From Typhlomys cinereus (Eukaryota > Chordata > Mammalia > Rodentia > Platacanthomyidae), in NCBI GenBank assembly GCA_023101885.1, contig JALPQD010000005.1, positions 6,936,584-7,000,583 of the forward strand: a DNA stretch of 64,000 bases, given 5' to 3'. The notes below the pieces were generated by a model that made no database searches, was not told where the DNA came from, and worked only from the letters and a program-made list of their open reading frames with translations. The position numbers and the translations under genes are program-made. The stretch's first letter is position 1; each line of letters begins with the position of its first letter. This document shows positions 12,114-24,949 of the stretch, piece by piece.

Positions 12114-12200
12114 CACACATACGTACATACATGCTTACCTGTCTATACATACATAGATACATACATACATATATTTCTCTCTTCTTTCTCCCTCAAATAA
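11905..12200 (+). mobile_element. B2/B3-like tRNA SINE
   Basis: Head TTAGGTAGTTTTCTCAGTAG, then GATCTGAGTTAGATCCTCAG (B-box region) and TATCCACTGGCCTCTATACG. The tail is TA/CA-rich (12083-12180) and ends in AAATAAATATA. Confidence 0.6.
12083..12172 (+). repeat. (TA)n and (CATA)n microsatellite
   Basis: (TA)n at 12084-12108, followed by irregular ACATACATACAT. It probably forms the tail of the B2/B3-like SINE. Confidence 0.85.
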
Positions 12201-13433
12201 ATATATAACACATTTTTTAAAGTGTCAACTTTCATTTTCCAAAGCAAAGCTTCAATGTGTGTTGAAAACAGAGCAAAATTAGTTCTCTCACTTAATGAAT
12301 TACATACTACTGGAGAGGGTTGGTAGGTGGACAATATATAAGGTGACTTACTACATGTCAAAAGAGTGCAGAGCAGGATGTTTCAGGAAAAAGGTGAGTT
12401 CCTGGAAATACTTAGGGGAGGTACCATCAAGAAACACAGCGAGTCAGATAAGTAGAACAGACATCTCAGACACTAGACTTGCTTGGAAGGAAGCAAGAGT
12501 GAGAACACTAATTCTGTACAACTTTCTACAGAACAAGGAGACACTCTTCACCTTAGGGCGCAGAAGTGGCTAGGTTAAGATCAGTCAGGATGACCTTCTT
12601 TCTCTGTTAAAGGAGATTCTGGGAGGGACTTTGATGTAGAGATGCAGAGATATAAGAGAGAGAGTGTGTGTTTGTGCGTGTGTGGGGGGGTAATGCTTGC
12701 CTGTGTATGCTGGGCACTGTGACACTCATCTTCTACTATCCAACATGCTATTTTCATGATTCATTTTTGTCTCCAGCTGTGTATTTGAAACCACACCCAT
12801 GCAAAAAATATGTTAGAAATCCAATCTCACAAATATGAGAAAATTCAGTACCTAATGACACTTCAAGCGGAGAGGAAGTTATGAGTCTTTGAGAAATGGA
12901 TGAGAAGAATATCTGTGTAAAGAAAGAGTCAATTCATATCTTTCTCCGAACTTGCCAAGAAGGAAAATTAGAAAGGAAATTGTGCGAAATAGCTATTTTA
13001 TTTAAAGAAAATAGTTTGAGACGACAGTTCTAAAATTATTTCTGATGCTAGCAAAGGATATGAATTGCCTTAGAAGATAAAAGAGTGTTCTGAGAACTGA
13101 GAACCATGGCTAGGTCAGGCATTTGGCATGCAGTACCTAATTTTTCCCTCAGAGTGACTCTAAGAAATCTGATTTTTGTTATTATCTTCAATTCACAGAG
13201 AAGACACAGGTCATTAGCTGGTAAGCACATTTATAACATTCAAACCCAGTAGCTTCTTTCCCTCATTCATGCAACTACTTGATAATACCATTAACAAGGA
13301 CCCACTGAAATGTCTTTAGGATGTCATATACCTCGACATGCGTCTTTTTGTATTTTCACCATCTGATTTTTTTCACCCTTTTCTCCTGATATTTTTGGTC
13401 AACTACATATTACCGGGGATCACTACTTGGCCA

Positions 13434-13481
13434 TCCCTCCCTCCCTCCCTCCCTTCCTCTTTCTTCCTTTCCTCTTCCCTT

Positions 13482-13550
<69 letters not shown>
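13434..13550 (+). repeat. (CCCT)n/(TC)n/(ATCT)n compound microsatellite
   Basis: (CCCT)n at about 13434-13455, an impure pyrimidine run, (TC)n at about 13486-13535, then (ATCT)n. Confidence 0.9.
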
Positions 13551-15937
13551 ATCTTGTACAAGCCAGAGAAGATTTTAAATGGGTAACGCTTATCTTATTG
13601 ATCCTTCACAGTATGCACCTGCTCGATGCAGTTGTATCTATTAGAAGGAGAATTAGGATCAGATATAGGGAAACACTGGGCATGCTCAGACACAATACCT
13701 CAGCTTTAGAGTCTCTCTTTTCTCCTACACGAAATGAAGCTAAGGAAAGATTTTCTTTCAAAGGGTTAAAGGAAAGACAGCATGGAAAATGCTCTTCAGA
13801 GCATCATACGTCAAGAATAAAAGTTTGTTTTTACTTTTACCTTGGTTATGATCATTCAGAACCAAGTTGACATGCACTCTCAACTTCGTGAACAATTGAA
13901 AATGACTATGCATTCCTCATGATATTGAGAATAATTGATTCTAAGTTTTATAAGTACAACTGGCATTATAAATAGGCCACTTGAGCTTTTAAAGTTAAGA
14001 TTAATCATTCCTTTTTGATTTACATTTTGTCCTATTTTTGATTGGACCCACTGGGAACAAGGACCCTGGGATATTTTTACTTTCCCTGAAACGCAGTTCT
14101 TTCTTTTTTGGGAGGGGGAAATTGCCAGGCATTTGCTGATAGATATAGGAGATAATATCTTTTCTTAGTCAGTTTCCTTCCGGATCTACTCTGGGAGAGA
14201 GGAGAACAATGAATGTCACGCTTCGTTGTTAATTTGCATGGCCAGCATAGCATGGGCTAGAATATTCTCAGATCAGATGAATCCACAGTCATGGAATTTA
14301 AGATACCGGGAAAAAAATCTCTAATTCAAGCATACAGTATCACCTACAAAGCCAAAATAAACGGGGAAAGATAAGAGTTCTCCTTCTTGGGTTTTAGTGT
14401 CAATGTGACACTTGGCCAGAGTTAATTCAAAGAGCTTGATCTTGATTGGCAAAGCGTGCTTGTCAATATTTAGCTCCCAGGGGGCATGTCAGGGGTCTTC
14501 ACAGAACTGGCTTAACTACAAAATACTAGAGCTGAGTTTGTGATTCTTTTTCTAATACTGAGATTGAACTGCGGGCTTTTTTTTTTTTTTTTAATTCAGC
14601 TTTGTAGACCAGGAACGTGTTTTCCATACTCTTATAGCAACAAAAAGGGGAGGATTGCATAGAATTGTAAATGCTCTTATTAGGATTTCTTGAAACCCAG
14701 ATAAAATTCTGTCACATGAAAGACCATGTCCCCACTATGATTACAATATAGAGAAAAGCTTGCGGAACATGTTAATCTGAATTCTGAAACAAATGTAACA
14801 CAGATGAGATGGTGGGTAATGATTCCTACAAACTTCCAAACAAGTATTCCACCTATTTTAACAACGTCTCACTTACTCTTCTGCTACAGCAATGCTGTGA
14901 GGCTTCTAAGTTTATGCAACCTGATTTTTTTCATTGTTTAAAATCTTGAACCACTGAATCTATTGGATTTAAGAAAATAAAGTGAGAATCAGTCTTACCA
15001 TACTATAAAAAAAACTCTCTCTGGTGATTAAGAATAAAACAGGAAGTGAACAATGTATGTTTGCTGTTAATATATTCGCCTTTGCCCTGTGACTTTCCTG
15101 GCTTTTTAGACAGGCGTAGAGACCCACATCTTCAGCACCTGTCCTTCAGAAGCCTTTGTCTACCCTTCATACAACTCTTCTTTGAGAAGCCTGCCCATGT
15201 TCTCAGAATATGTTTTCCTCTACCGTTTACTCCAGTTTATGATTGCATATGATAACATTGAGTCTGTTCTTGGTTCCCACTCGGTTAGCCATAATAATCA
15301 CAGCTTGCCCTCATGTTACCTCTTTCAATGCATACTTGAATGTGAAGCAGAGCACACAGGCCATGAAATGAACTGTTGGACTCATATCTAATTAAACGTA
15401 CATGGCACACTTGGTCTGAGAAATAAATGTTTCCAGTTCCCTTTTACTGCATCAGAACAGTTTCTTGTTAACTAATGGAATATTTTAACTTCTCATTTAG
15501 TGTGCATAAGTACAAATATCCAAGGACACATTCTTCAATTGAACACATCACAAAGAATAATTGTTCAATTGATCCAAACTTCCTGATCTCCACTCTCTGA
15601 GACATCACTTTCTATTGGTTAGCCTGCTTCGTCTATAGACTGTTGTTATGGCAGCCTGAAGAGACTAGTGCATATCTGCTGCATTAATGTTAAACAGGGA
15701 ACTTGTTAAACAGGAAAGAGTATCTTGAGGAAATCATAACTGTTCTTTTTTTCAGTGCATAGGTATAGTATCATTTGGGTGACAAAAATCACATCCATGT
15801 TTTTCAAGCTGAGAAAATTCAAGAGACCTAGACAGTGACAAGATCACAAATAACACTATCAACATCCCTTAGGTCAGTTTGTTCTGCCTTGTGTCAAAGT
15901 TAGTGCTGCGTCCAGGGATTACTAAGGAGAATCTCTT

Positions 15938-16028
15938 TTTTTTTTTTAACTTTATTTATTTTGTGGGGGCGTGTGTACAATACACTCACATGTGTGTTTC
16001 TTTTTTTTTTTTTATTCAATTGTGCGTG

Positions 16029-16082
<54 letters not shown>

Positions 16083-16294
16083 GAACCACGGGCAAATTCG
16101 GGAACCACCATGGACCGCCTCCACCTCCTCCTTGTTTACTCTGCCCTGGGATTCACAGGCTCCGCCCTACCAGGACCAGAAGCTCAGGCTGCCCCTGCTT
16201 CCACCCGACTTCTATACGTGGGGTCTAGGATCCGAAATCAGGACCTTCTGCCTGCAAGGCAGAGGCTTAACCCCTGAGCCACCTCTCCAGCCCC
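15938..16294 (-). mobile_element. tRNA-headed SINE, younger subtype, minus strand
   Basis: The minus-strand head GGGGCTGGAGAGGTGGCTCA ends at 16294, and the body and a (CA)n tail (16022-16080) follow. Two T-rich runs (15936-15947 and 16000-16013) separated by GT-rich sequence suggest either a long compound tail or an older SINE tail beneath it. The flanks GAGAATCTCTT (15927) and GAGAAAATTCTCTT (16295) form an imperfect duplication. Confidence 0.85.
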
Positions 16295-16407
16295 GAGAAA
16301 ATTCTCTTGATGACTTTTATCTCATTAAAAGATAGCTGCAGGAAAATGACTAAATATCACCAATAACTCTGTCTCTTGAAGCTAATCATTATTAACACTA
16401 ATATGTA

Positions 16408-16480
16408 GTGATATATATGTGTGTATGTGTGTGTGTGTATATATATATACACACATATATATATACCATATATATATGTC
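16408..16480 (+). repeat. (TG)n/(TA)n compound microsatellite
   Basis: TGTGTGTATGTGTGTGTGT followed by TA and ACACAT alternation, partly self-complementary. Confidence 0.85.
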
Positions 16481-16555
16481 CATACATGCATACTAGCAAT
16501 ATATATTTTAACATCACTGGAAACAATTGTGTTCTCACTTGTTTTCATAGAGTAT

Positions 16556-16705
16556 CACAAGAAATCAGGAATGATGATACATGCTTACACTCAGGATGAT
16601 TACCATGAATTCAAGGCCAGCCTTTGACATATAGTGAATCCCAGGCCATCCAGTGCTATGTAGCTGGACTCCATCTCGAAACAAACAAGAAGGCAAACAA
16701 ACAAA
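16556..16705 (+). mobile_element. B1 SINE (7SL-derived)
   Basis: B1-type features in order: ATGATACATGCTTACACTCAG, GAATTCAAGGCCAGCC, CATATAGTGAATCCCAGGCC and the end ACTCCATCTCGAAACAAACA, followed by an A-rich tail. Diverged. Confidence 0.8.
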
Positions 16706-17765
16706 TAAAATTGCATCGCGGGTACATAGTCATGCCATTAAAGGTATCTTTTGCTAATGGAATAGCAGATTATCAGGGATGAGGTGGGGGAAGAGAGAAT
16801 CACCTGGAGGCCCACATCTCACAATGCTGAACCTAATACAGTTACATCCCTTGCAGATGTGTCCAGAGATTCATGATGCTCGGTCCTGCGAGTCCACAAG
16901 TAACACAAACCATCCTAAATGCTGAGGCCTTTGGTAACGTCATGTTCTCAGACGAATAAATTATCCTGATGTGAACCTCACTCTCCTTCCTCATTTTATC
17001 TACTCAAAGAAGTGAAAAAGGCTAGATGACACAGCAGCATTCATTTGAAGTACTCAGGAGTGTGAAGGAAATTGCAGCTACCAGAGGGTCCGTTGATAAG
17101 ATGTAACGGATTCTTAACTGAACTTCATGGGAAACCCAAAGAGCCAGGACTCTGAATTGTGGTCATGGGGATATTTAATGTGGTCTTGGGCTGTGTCCTT
17201 AGTCCATGGTGCAGACGAGCCCTTGAAGCATGGCTGTGTTCCTTCTCGCTTCCCAGGTAGAGCAGCCCCAGAATGCCAAGCTCCAAGGAAATTTCTTCCC
17301 ACAGGAATGAACTAACACCTTTACTTTTTGATCCCAGAGGGACAGGTCATCAAGATTTCTGTCCTCACCATTCCTCTACAATTTTTTTCCTATTAAGACA
17401 AGATGGCTAAACCTGTCAATACCTACATATTTTTATCTGGAAAACTCTATGTTTTATCCTAAAGACCACTTGATAGGCAATAACTTTATATGCATACATA
17501 CCGTTTAACAAAATTCACATGACTTTAACATACAGTGTTTATTTATTTATCCCATCATACATTATTATGTAAAAATGTGAAATACATCTACTATGGAATG
17601 TTTCATTTAAAAAGTTCCCAGTGGAACTTGGATTTTTTTTATAAAATTGATCATCTAAATAGACAAAAACAGAATGTTCTGATTTATGAATTGATAGATT
17701 AAATGACTGAGATTATATATACCAATAAATGTGAAATGATTAGAGAAAATAGTTTCAAAAGTTTG

Positions 17766-18072
17766 ATGAGGAGAGTTGGGCAGATGGTTCAATGGACATG
17801 TTTTCCTGATAAGCCTGAGGACCACAGTTCAGATGCCAAGAACCTAGGAAAAGTCCAGGTGTGAAAACAGGCTCTAATCCCTAAACTCGTAAGGCATAGA
17901 CAGGGGATCCTCAGGACAAACTGAGTAGCCTGCTAGCCAATCAGTGAGATAGATTAATTAAAGCAGCAATGAATGCAGTGGAGAGCAACAAGAAAGAAAC
18001 CTGGTATCAAATTTGGGTCTCCTTATAAAGGCATATGTATGTGCACATGTGCCAACCCACACACCACATACT
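17766..18072 (+). mobile_element. B4-like SINE (tRNA/B1 composite)
   Basis: The head TGGGCAGATGGTTCAATGGA is followed by a B1-related middle (CAGGCTCTAATCCCTAAACT, TAGCCAATCAGTGAG) and a distal CACACA-rich end. This order is that of rodent B4 elements. Confidence 0.6.
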
Positions 18073-18282
18073 ACATATATAGAAGTCAAAAATGTTTAAT
18101 GAGATTAGGAGGTCATACTTCTTTCATGATGATTATTAATACATATTAACACATAGCATATTAGAAATTAAGTAAGGAGATTGTCCACCAGAATGAAGCA
18201 AATTATATCATATTTAAATCCACAGAAGTGGAAATAATAAAGGCAAATGCTTTCCTTAAAACAGTTTGGTATGTAGTATGTT

Positions 18283-18592
18283 CAATTTTGTCAGTTTGAC
18301 TGAACCTTTAGAAAGATTATCTTGATTAGGTTGATGGGTACAACTGTGGGTGGTGGCATTTTCTGGGCTTGTGTCCCACATTGCATCAAAAGAAAACACA
18401 GCATTCATTCCCCTCTGCTTCTGACTGTGGCCTCACTGTGACCCGCAGCCATGTTCCTGCTGTCATGTCTTCCCTGTCATGAGGGGCTTCATCCTGAACA
18501 CTGTAAGACCCAATCCAGCCTTCTTCTTCAAGCTGCTGTGGTCAGGTATTTCATTGCAGCATCATAACATGCAACAAATAGAGTAGGTTGCG
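18283..18592 (+). repeat. Old dispersed repeat related in layout to 41085-41440
   Basis: It starts TTGTCAGTTTGACTGAACCT and has TCTTGATTAGGTTGATGG. It ends GTCAGGTATTTCATTGCAGC followed by ATCATAACATGCAAC, as in a known rodent repeat type. Diverged. Confidence 0.4.
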
Positions 18593-19132
18593 TTAACTCT
18601 TAATGTGAAAGAGTTCCTCTTTTGCTTATTTACCCATTGAGCAAATATAAGCAAGTCTGTCACATGCCAGGCACTGCCCTAAACCTAGCATGAGACACTG
18701 AGCAGGACACGCATCCAGGATCATCGCAGTTGTGGACAGAGCAAACATTCAGTGACATAATCTGGGTAAGTAACGTGAAGGCGACACACATAGATCAGAG
18801 CTTGGCGTGGGTTCCTCAGAAATGGCCTTTGAACTCCGAAGGTGCACATGATGAAAAGTGAGGATCATTTGCTAATGTGGACTTCCAGAGCAGCAGGCAG
18901 AGGGAGAGGTCACATGAAGGACCCTGCACTGCTGTGAACTTGGGAATCTTAATCACAGACAGAACTAGGGAGGCTGAAGTGTGATGGGCAGGCAGAGTGG
19001 AGGGATGGGATTTACAATCAGGATTCTGGCAGCCAAGGATAAAAGCACAGTGAAAATCCTGGTCTTGCCTCTATTGTCATGGGAAGGAGAAAGAATGGGA
19101 GGGGTTTTCTTTCTTTTCCTTTTAAAAATAAA

Positions 19133-19346
19133 GGCTAGGACTTTGGCTCAGTGGTTAAAGCTTTTGCTTCACAAGCAAAAGGACCTAATATCAGATCCTA
19201 AGATCCCACATTTAAAAAAAATCCAGGCACATAAAGGGAAAGCTTATAATTGTGGCCCTGGAAGGCAGAGCCTGGGAAACCCTAGAGCAAAGTAATGAGG
19301 AGGTAGAGCAATCCAGGATGACTCTTGATGTCACACATTCAGAGAG

Positions 19347-19413
<67 letters not shown>

Positions 19414-19430
19414 AAGGCAAAACATAAATG
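19133..19430 (+). mobile_element. tRNA-headed SINE, older subtype, with (GA)n tail
   Basis: Head GGCTAGGACTTTGGCTCAGT, body GGCAGAGCCTGGGAAACCCT and GAGCAATCCAGGATGACTCT. The usual (CA)n tail is replaced by a long pure (GA)n run (19351-19408). Confidence 0.75.
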
Positions 19431-19855
19431 AAAACTATTTAGTTTTTTATATTTCCAATAACAATATGTAACTGAAAACTAGTAAGTTTTGCCTTTCCAA
19501 TAATTAGATTGTTTTCACAAGCTGGGGGACAACATTTATCTGAAATTCAAAACGTTTTTAAAACCAGAAGTCCCAGGGGGTTTGTATTTAAGTTTGGCCT
19601 TCACAAAGCAATTTCTCACGTGTTGTTACAACATCACCACTTGTCATAATCAGATCCAGGCTCAAGTCCCAACTCACACATGAGTCTCCTTGTGGCACTG
19701 GGTTGTATTCAAAACTTGAATATCTGAAACTTGACAGCAGTAGTAAAAATCCCAGTGAAGAAGCTTAAGTCATGGACAGTTACAGAAAAAACTGTTACCA
19801 CTTAATTTATCCATGGAATTTAAGGACTATTTTATGCAATAGATCTACCTGTAGT

Positions 19856-19856
<1 letters not shown>

Positions 19857-19891
<35 letters not shown>

Positions 19892-19892
19892 A
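19857..19892 (+). repeat. (TA)n microsatellite
   Basis: Alternating TA with a single GTA interruption near 19883. Confidence 0.9.
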
Positions 19893-19997
19893 ACATATTA
19901 TTTGCTAATTGATACAGTTTTGAAGTACCATTGGTATTACGAACACAATAATTTATAAACTGAGATGAGAAATTTGTCATTTAAGTACTAAAAACCA

Positions 19998-20222
19998 GGG
20001 TAGACTTGACTGTGCATGCCTGCAAGCCCACCTACTCAGGAGGCCAAGTCAAAAGGATATGTTTAAAGCCATCTTAAACTAGAGTGAGCTCAAGTCTAGC
20101 TTAGGATTTTTAAAGAGAACCTATTCCATAATAGAAATATAAAACGATGGCTAAGGATATAGCTCAGATGCCTAGCATCTATAATGTCCTCTGTTTAAAG
20201 CAGAGTACCACCAAAAAACAAA
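19998..20222 (+). mobile_element. B1-ID composite SINE
   Basis: A B1-like part (GACTGTGCATGCCTGCAAGC, CTACTCAGGAGGCCAAG) is followed at about 20150 by an ID-like tRNA part (GCTAAGGATATAGCTCAGAT and so on) and an A-rich tail. This order matches the known B1-dID dimer architecture of some rodents. Diverged. Confidence 0.65.
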
Positions 20223-21523
20223 CAAACAAAAAACCCCACAAGGTTTTCGTTCACAGCTAAACAAAAAAGCCAGGTCGTTTGTCTGTTTCAACCTGATTGG
20301 CTCCCATTAATAGAACATTGATCCAATTTCATTTTTGGCTGCTATTTTGTATTAAAGATATGTAATAACAATGTCATTTTACTGTATTATAGAAATTTGA
20401 TGTGTGCGAAAATTTGATCACCACATAAAAGAGGTAACTTTTCAATTTTCTGAGACATGGATTTGCTATATCTCTGTTTTACTGTTTTCATTTATCATAA
20501 ACAATCTTCATCATACCCAATTTTATAGGATATTTTATATGGCTCAATAATTAACAAGCCTACATGCCTTGTCTCTGTGAATCAAAATCAGGATTAAATA
20601 AAGATATTCTAATATAGGCTTAAACATGAGGGATACGCTGAACTTTGTATTGGAAGGCAGGAAGCTGTTTGGGCAGAACAATTGCCGCCAATTTCCTTAT
20701 AATGAACAGCCAGCCGACTAGTGAGTAATGTCTGACATAGCCAAACCTGCTATTTCCACTCTGGGAATCTGACCCACGGAACAGGGATAAATTGCTCTGT
20801 TGATCCGGAAGCTAGATCAAGGTGCCGGCTGACTTGGTACCTGGTGCATGGTCTCTTTCTAGTGGGCAGATGACTGTCTTCATAAGGTGCACTCGGAAGG
20901 TGGAAAGGGAGTGGTTGGGTATATCGCCTAAGATTGCCAGCACTAGTGAATTAGGATGGCACTCTAAAATGAACTTGTTCCACCATTATTACCTACTCAC
21001 AAGCTTTTATATCCAAATATGACTGTTGGTGGTTAGGGCTTCTGAAGATGAATCTAGAGATAGGGTCAAACGATTCAGTCCACAGTGTCCATGAAATTTT
21101 TAAGTCAATTATTCACAAGGCATCATATTTATGATATAATTTATATGCAAAAATTCTCTCTCTGAAAGCACAATCACCTTAAATGCAAGTATTACAAGTC
21201 TTTGAATAATGTAGTAAATTCTTGATAAACTTATTTCACAAAAGGAACTACTGAATAGACGGATTGTATATTTTAGTAGTCATCTAATAGAAATATCTTA
21301 AATAAGGAGGTAAATAAATCATGTTAAAGGCTGATTCAAAAATTATGCTCAGATAGTGGATAATGACTCCACACTTGTAAAGGTTGGATATTAGAACAGA
21401 ATCAGCTTTAAAATTGTGAAGATTATGCATGTGTTCTTATAGGATAAAGGATAAAAATAAAATGTTTACATTGGTATTTTAAATGTGGAAAATAATCCAA
21501 AGTTTAAGAAAAACTTTATTTTC

Positions 21524-21822
21524 AGCTGGAGAGATGGTACAGGGGTTAAATCTTTGCCTTGAAAATAGAAGGACCTAAGTTTGAATGCCAGATCCCACCT
21601 GTAAGAATAGACAGAAATGGTATTGGCCTGCACTGCTGCTCATAAAGAGCAGAGCCTGGGAACCCAGAGCAAGGCAATAAGGACGTAGAGCAATGCAGGA
21701 TGATTCCCAGAGTCAGCCTTGGGCCTCCACAGGGACACACAGTGCCCCGCCCTCTTCTACACCTACATATATCCACAAACATTCCCACCATGTACATACT
21801 CATACTGCACACCCACGAAAAA
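21524..21822 (+). mobile_element. tRNA-headed SINE, older subtype, tail split by an L1
   Basis: The head AGCTGGAGAGATGGTACAGG starts at 21524. The body includes GCAGAGCCTGGGAACCCAGA and GCAATGCAGGATGATTCCCA. The tail is CA-rich and continues as CACACACAAAAATTTAAAA after the antisense L1 at 21823-22360. Confidence 0.82.
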
Positions 21823-22360
21823 TTTTTTTTTACTTCCTTTTTTTATTCATAGTGTATTTTTTCCCACTGACACAAACTTGATAGGTACCCCATTCCCCTC
21901 CCTCCCTCCACCCCTCCTTGGATCCCCTTGTTCCCTTCCCCCCTTTTCCCCTTCCTTCCCCCCACCTTTTCCCAGTGGGGGCACCCCCTCATTCCTGGAG
22001 CATCCTTTATTGTGCATGTCAAACTTCCCTCTGGGTCCTCCTCTCTGATGAGGTGTAAGGACTCAGTGGCATTGCCTAGAGCTCTTCTTGTGTTCCCCTT
22101 TAGTACGGGAAACACTATTGCAGCTGTTAATCCCTTGCCTCTAAGGATGCTAGTGCCTGCGATTCATGCTAGACTTTGTTGGTCATTGCACAGGTCATGC
22201 AAAGTCCTATTATGATTACTTCGGCCCTAACTTGTATGGAGTATTTTGCATATCGTTACTCCTCCCCATCTTTAGGCTCTTACAATCTTACTCCCAACTC
22301 TTCCGCAAATTTCCCTGAGCTTTAGGATGGGGCAAGATAGGCTGGCCTGGTTCCTGTGCA
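21823..22360 (-). mobile_element. 5'-truncated LINE-1 3' end, antisense, inserted into a SINE tail
   Basis: Reverse complement of the L1 3' UTR: a C-rich tract at 21890-21985, TGGGTCCTCCTCTCTGATGA, GGACTCAGTGGCATT, and the end ATGGGGCAAGATAGGCTGGC. It is more diverged than the copy at 41835. It sits in the CA-rich tail of the SINE that starts at 21524. The flanks CACACCCACGAAAAATTT and CACACACAAAAATTT look like a decayed duplication. Confidence 0.85.
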
Positions 22361-22784
22361 CACACAAAAATTTAAAAAAAATCAATGCTATATTTGAAAT
22401 AACTTTGACAACAGTAAAAATACCTTTGGAAAACTTGGAGGTCTGCAAAGTTAGCTATACTGATGAGAAATCATTGTTGATATTATATTTGAGATTGCCA
22501 ATAGAATTTTTAAGAAATTACTATATGAAAAGGTCATTCCCAAACTAACGTTAATTATTTTACACAGAATGCAATTTTATGTATGTTTGTAAGAAAGTAT
22601 GCTATTAAATATTATTAGGAGACATTTGAAAATCTTAACTTCATTAAATAATTATTCAGGTTGAAAAGCTTCCTTTTTTTCAGTCTTTCAACTAAAAAGA
22701 AAAGGCTTACCTTATACTCGAGAGTACCTTAAGTTTGTTTGTAAACTTCCATTATCTGAAGAGCAATTTAAAACTGAACTGAAG

Positions 22785-23074
22785 GAGCTGTAGAGGTGGC
22801 TCAGAGATTAAGCCTCCGCCTTGAAGGCGGAAGGTCCTGAGTTCGGATCCTAGACCCCACGTATAGACGCTGGGCAGAAGCACAGGGGCGGCCTGTGTTT
22901 CTGGTCCTGGTAGGGCGGAGCCTGTGAATCCTGGGGCAGAGTAAACAAGGAGGAGGTGGAGGCGGTCCATGGTGGTTGCCGAGTTCGTCTGTGATTCTAC
23001 ACACACACACACACACACACACACGCACGCACGCACGTGCACATGCATAGTTGAACAACAACAACAAAAAAAGA
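22785..23074 (+). mobile_element. tRNA-headed (CA)n-tailed SINE, younger subtype, intact with TSD
   Basis: The head has an A-box-like TGGCTCAGAGATT and a B-box-like GGTCCTGAGTTCGGATCC, so it derives from a tRNA gene with an internal polymerase III promoter. The body holds GGCGGAGCCTGTGAAT and GGAGGAGGTGGAGGCGG and ends in (CA)n with an A-rich tail. Perfect 16-bp duplications (TAAAACTGAACTGAAG) lie at 22769-22784 and 23075-23090. The family name is not known to me. Confidence 0.9.
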
Positions 23075-23332
23075 TAAAACTGAACTGAAGTAGAGAAACT
23101 ATATACAAAAGTTAGCAACATGCTAACTCTGGAAATCCTGCGGAAACACTGAAGTCAGATGTTTATCCAATGGACAGTAACAATTATCTACTAGAACCAT
23201 GAAGGCCCGAGGCCATGTGTTACCTTCATTCTAGCAGTGGGCTGTGCATATCCTATGGATCCAATTTTTTGTTCATTTCTTTAGGACAGTGCCACCTGTC
23301 ATTCAGAATAGCTTCTAAATCACTGTCTTTCT

Positions 23333-23432
23333 GAAGACAGTCTGGAATTCCTGATCCTTCTGAGTCTATCTACCAAGTGCTGGGGTTACAGCTATGAATC
23401 CCACACCTGGATGGTTTTCAGTTTACTTATAT
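23333..23432 (-). mobile_element. B1-like SINE fragment, minus strand
   Basis: CCAAGTGCTGGGGTTACAGC and the flanking CTCCTT-type sequence match the inverted left part of B1. The right part is missing. Confidence 0.6.
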
Positions 23433-23610
23433 GAAGAAAGGAGGGAAGAAAGTAGGCAACAAAGCAGGAGAATTATGAAGCAATTTCCTATTTTAGATTT
23501 ACAAAAGAAGGGAGGACGGATTTTGTCTCCCTAAAAGAAAGGTTGGGTCCACAGGGGCATTGAACTCATGAGGTCCTCCAGCGGAAGCTCCACACAGTCT
23601 GTGAACTTTT

Positions 23611-23861
23611 TTTAAAAAAAATTTAAATTATTATTTATTCAATTGTGTGTGTGTACGTATGTATGTGCGTGTGTGCAGAACCACGGACCATGGACGCCTC
23701 CACCTCCTTCTGCCCCGGGTTTCACAGGCTCCGCCCACCAGGGCCGGAAACGCAGGCCGCCCCCGTTTCCGCCTGGCGTCTATACCTGAGATCTGGGATC
23801 CGAACTCAGGACCTTCCGCCTGCAAGGCAGAGGCTTAACCCCTGAGCCACCTCTCCAGCCC
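23611..23861 (-). mobile_element. tRNA-headed SINE, younger subtype, minus strand, intact with TSD
   Basis: Same family as 22785-23074, inverted. The head on the minus strand begins GGGGCTGGAGAGGTGGCTCA and carries the B-box GAGTTCGGATCC. Perfect 16-bp duplications (CAGTCTGTGAACTTTT) lie at 23595-23610 and 23862-23877. It lacks a short body segment present in the 22785 copy. Confidence 0.9.
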
Positions 23862-24949
23862 CAGTCTGTGAACTTTTATCTCCATTTGTTTCCTGTGCTC
23901 TGCTCTGACATCAGTACTGGGCATTCCTTATTCCTGGGATTTGCCATCCAGCCACGTCACAGCTACCTAGAAATAGCTCATTAAAGTGTGTAGCTTGTCT
24001 TTGGGAGATCATCGGCTAAGCTAGTCACAGCATTGCTTAGTAATACAGAACGGGAAGAATCTGCCTTTAGAAAATGATCTTAATATATCCGGTAGGTAAA
24101 TGATTGCTGCTCAAAGGTGGAGTTGGGGGTAAATATTTGGTTAAATGAAAGTACACAATATGGACACATGAGACATGGACACTGGAGAAAGCAAAAGTGA
24201 GATGAACGAAGACAAACTTTGTCTCTGAAGGTATTCATGAGTCTGGCTTAACTGGTCTGAACATTTTAAGAGGAAGTTAATGAGGTCGCTGGTCAACATG
24301 TACACATTTCAAGTAACTCAATGCCAGCCCTATGCTCACTCCCAAGCACTTACTGAGCACTTATTTCTACAAACTAGGAACTTTGCTAATGAAAGATTTA
24401 TGAATTAGCTTTGTCGTTATTTCAGTATTGAAACTATTTACAGATGACTAAAAGAATAATAAGTGGAAAGCCATCAAAAGAAGCATCTGACTCAACTAGG
24501 AAGCACGTAGAAAAGATCTGCTCACTGACGGAAAGTGCAATTCTCCAGAGGACAGCGTGAGTGTGGAAAGCATGGTGCCTTTGATGTAGGGATGTTTCTC
24601 CTACTCTCTCCTGAAACACAGCTGCATCTCAGGCAGCCAGGGAAATCACGACTAGGAAAGTTCTTAGGAATGAGCTTGTGTGCAACATCAATAAGGAATT
24701 TAAAAATAACAGAAGCTAAGGGTAGTGTGCCCAGAATGGGCAGGGGATGGGGAAAAAAAAAGAAATGAAATTCCACAGGAGGTGATTCCAGGATTCTTGG
24801 TCAGAGATCACCCTGTGGGATTGGAAGGAAAAGACGGCTGTGATTTGAGTGGAAATTGAAGTGCACAAGTTCATGAGCTTGAATACTTAACCACCCAGCT
24901 GTTCCGGAATGTACCAGGACCTTTAGGGAGCAGAGAGTTGCTGGAAAAG

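Noticed and set aside
15879..16277. A 132-residue frame with a Cys/Val-rich centre
   Set aside because: It crosses a SINE and its (GT)n tail. The same frame recurs in other copies of the SINE.
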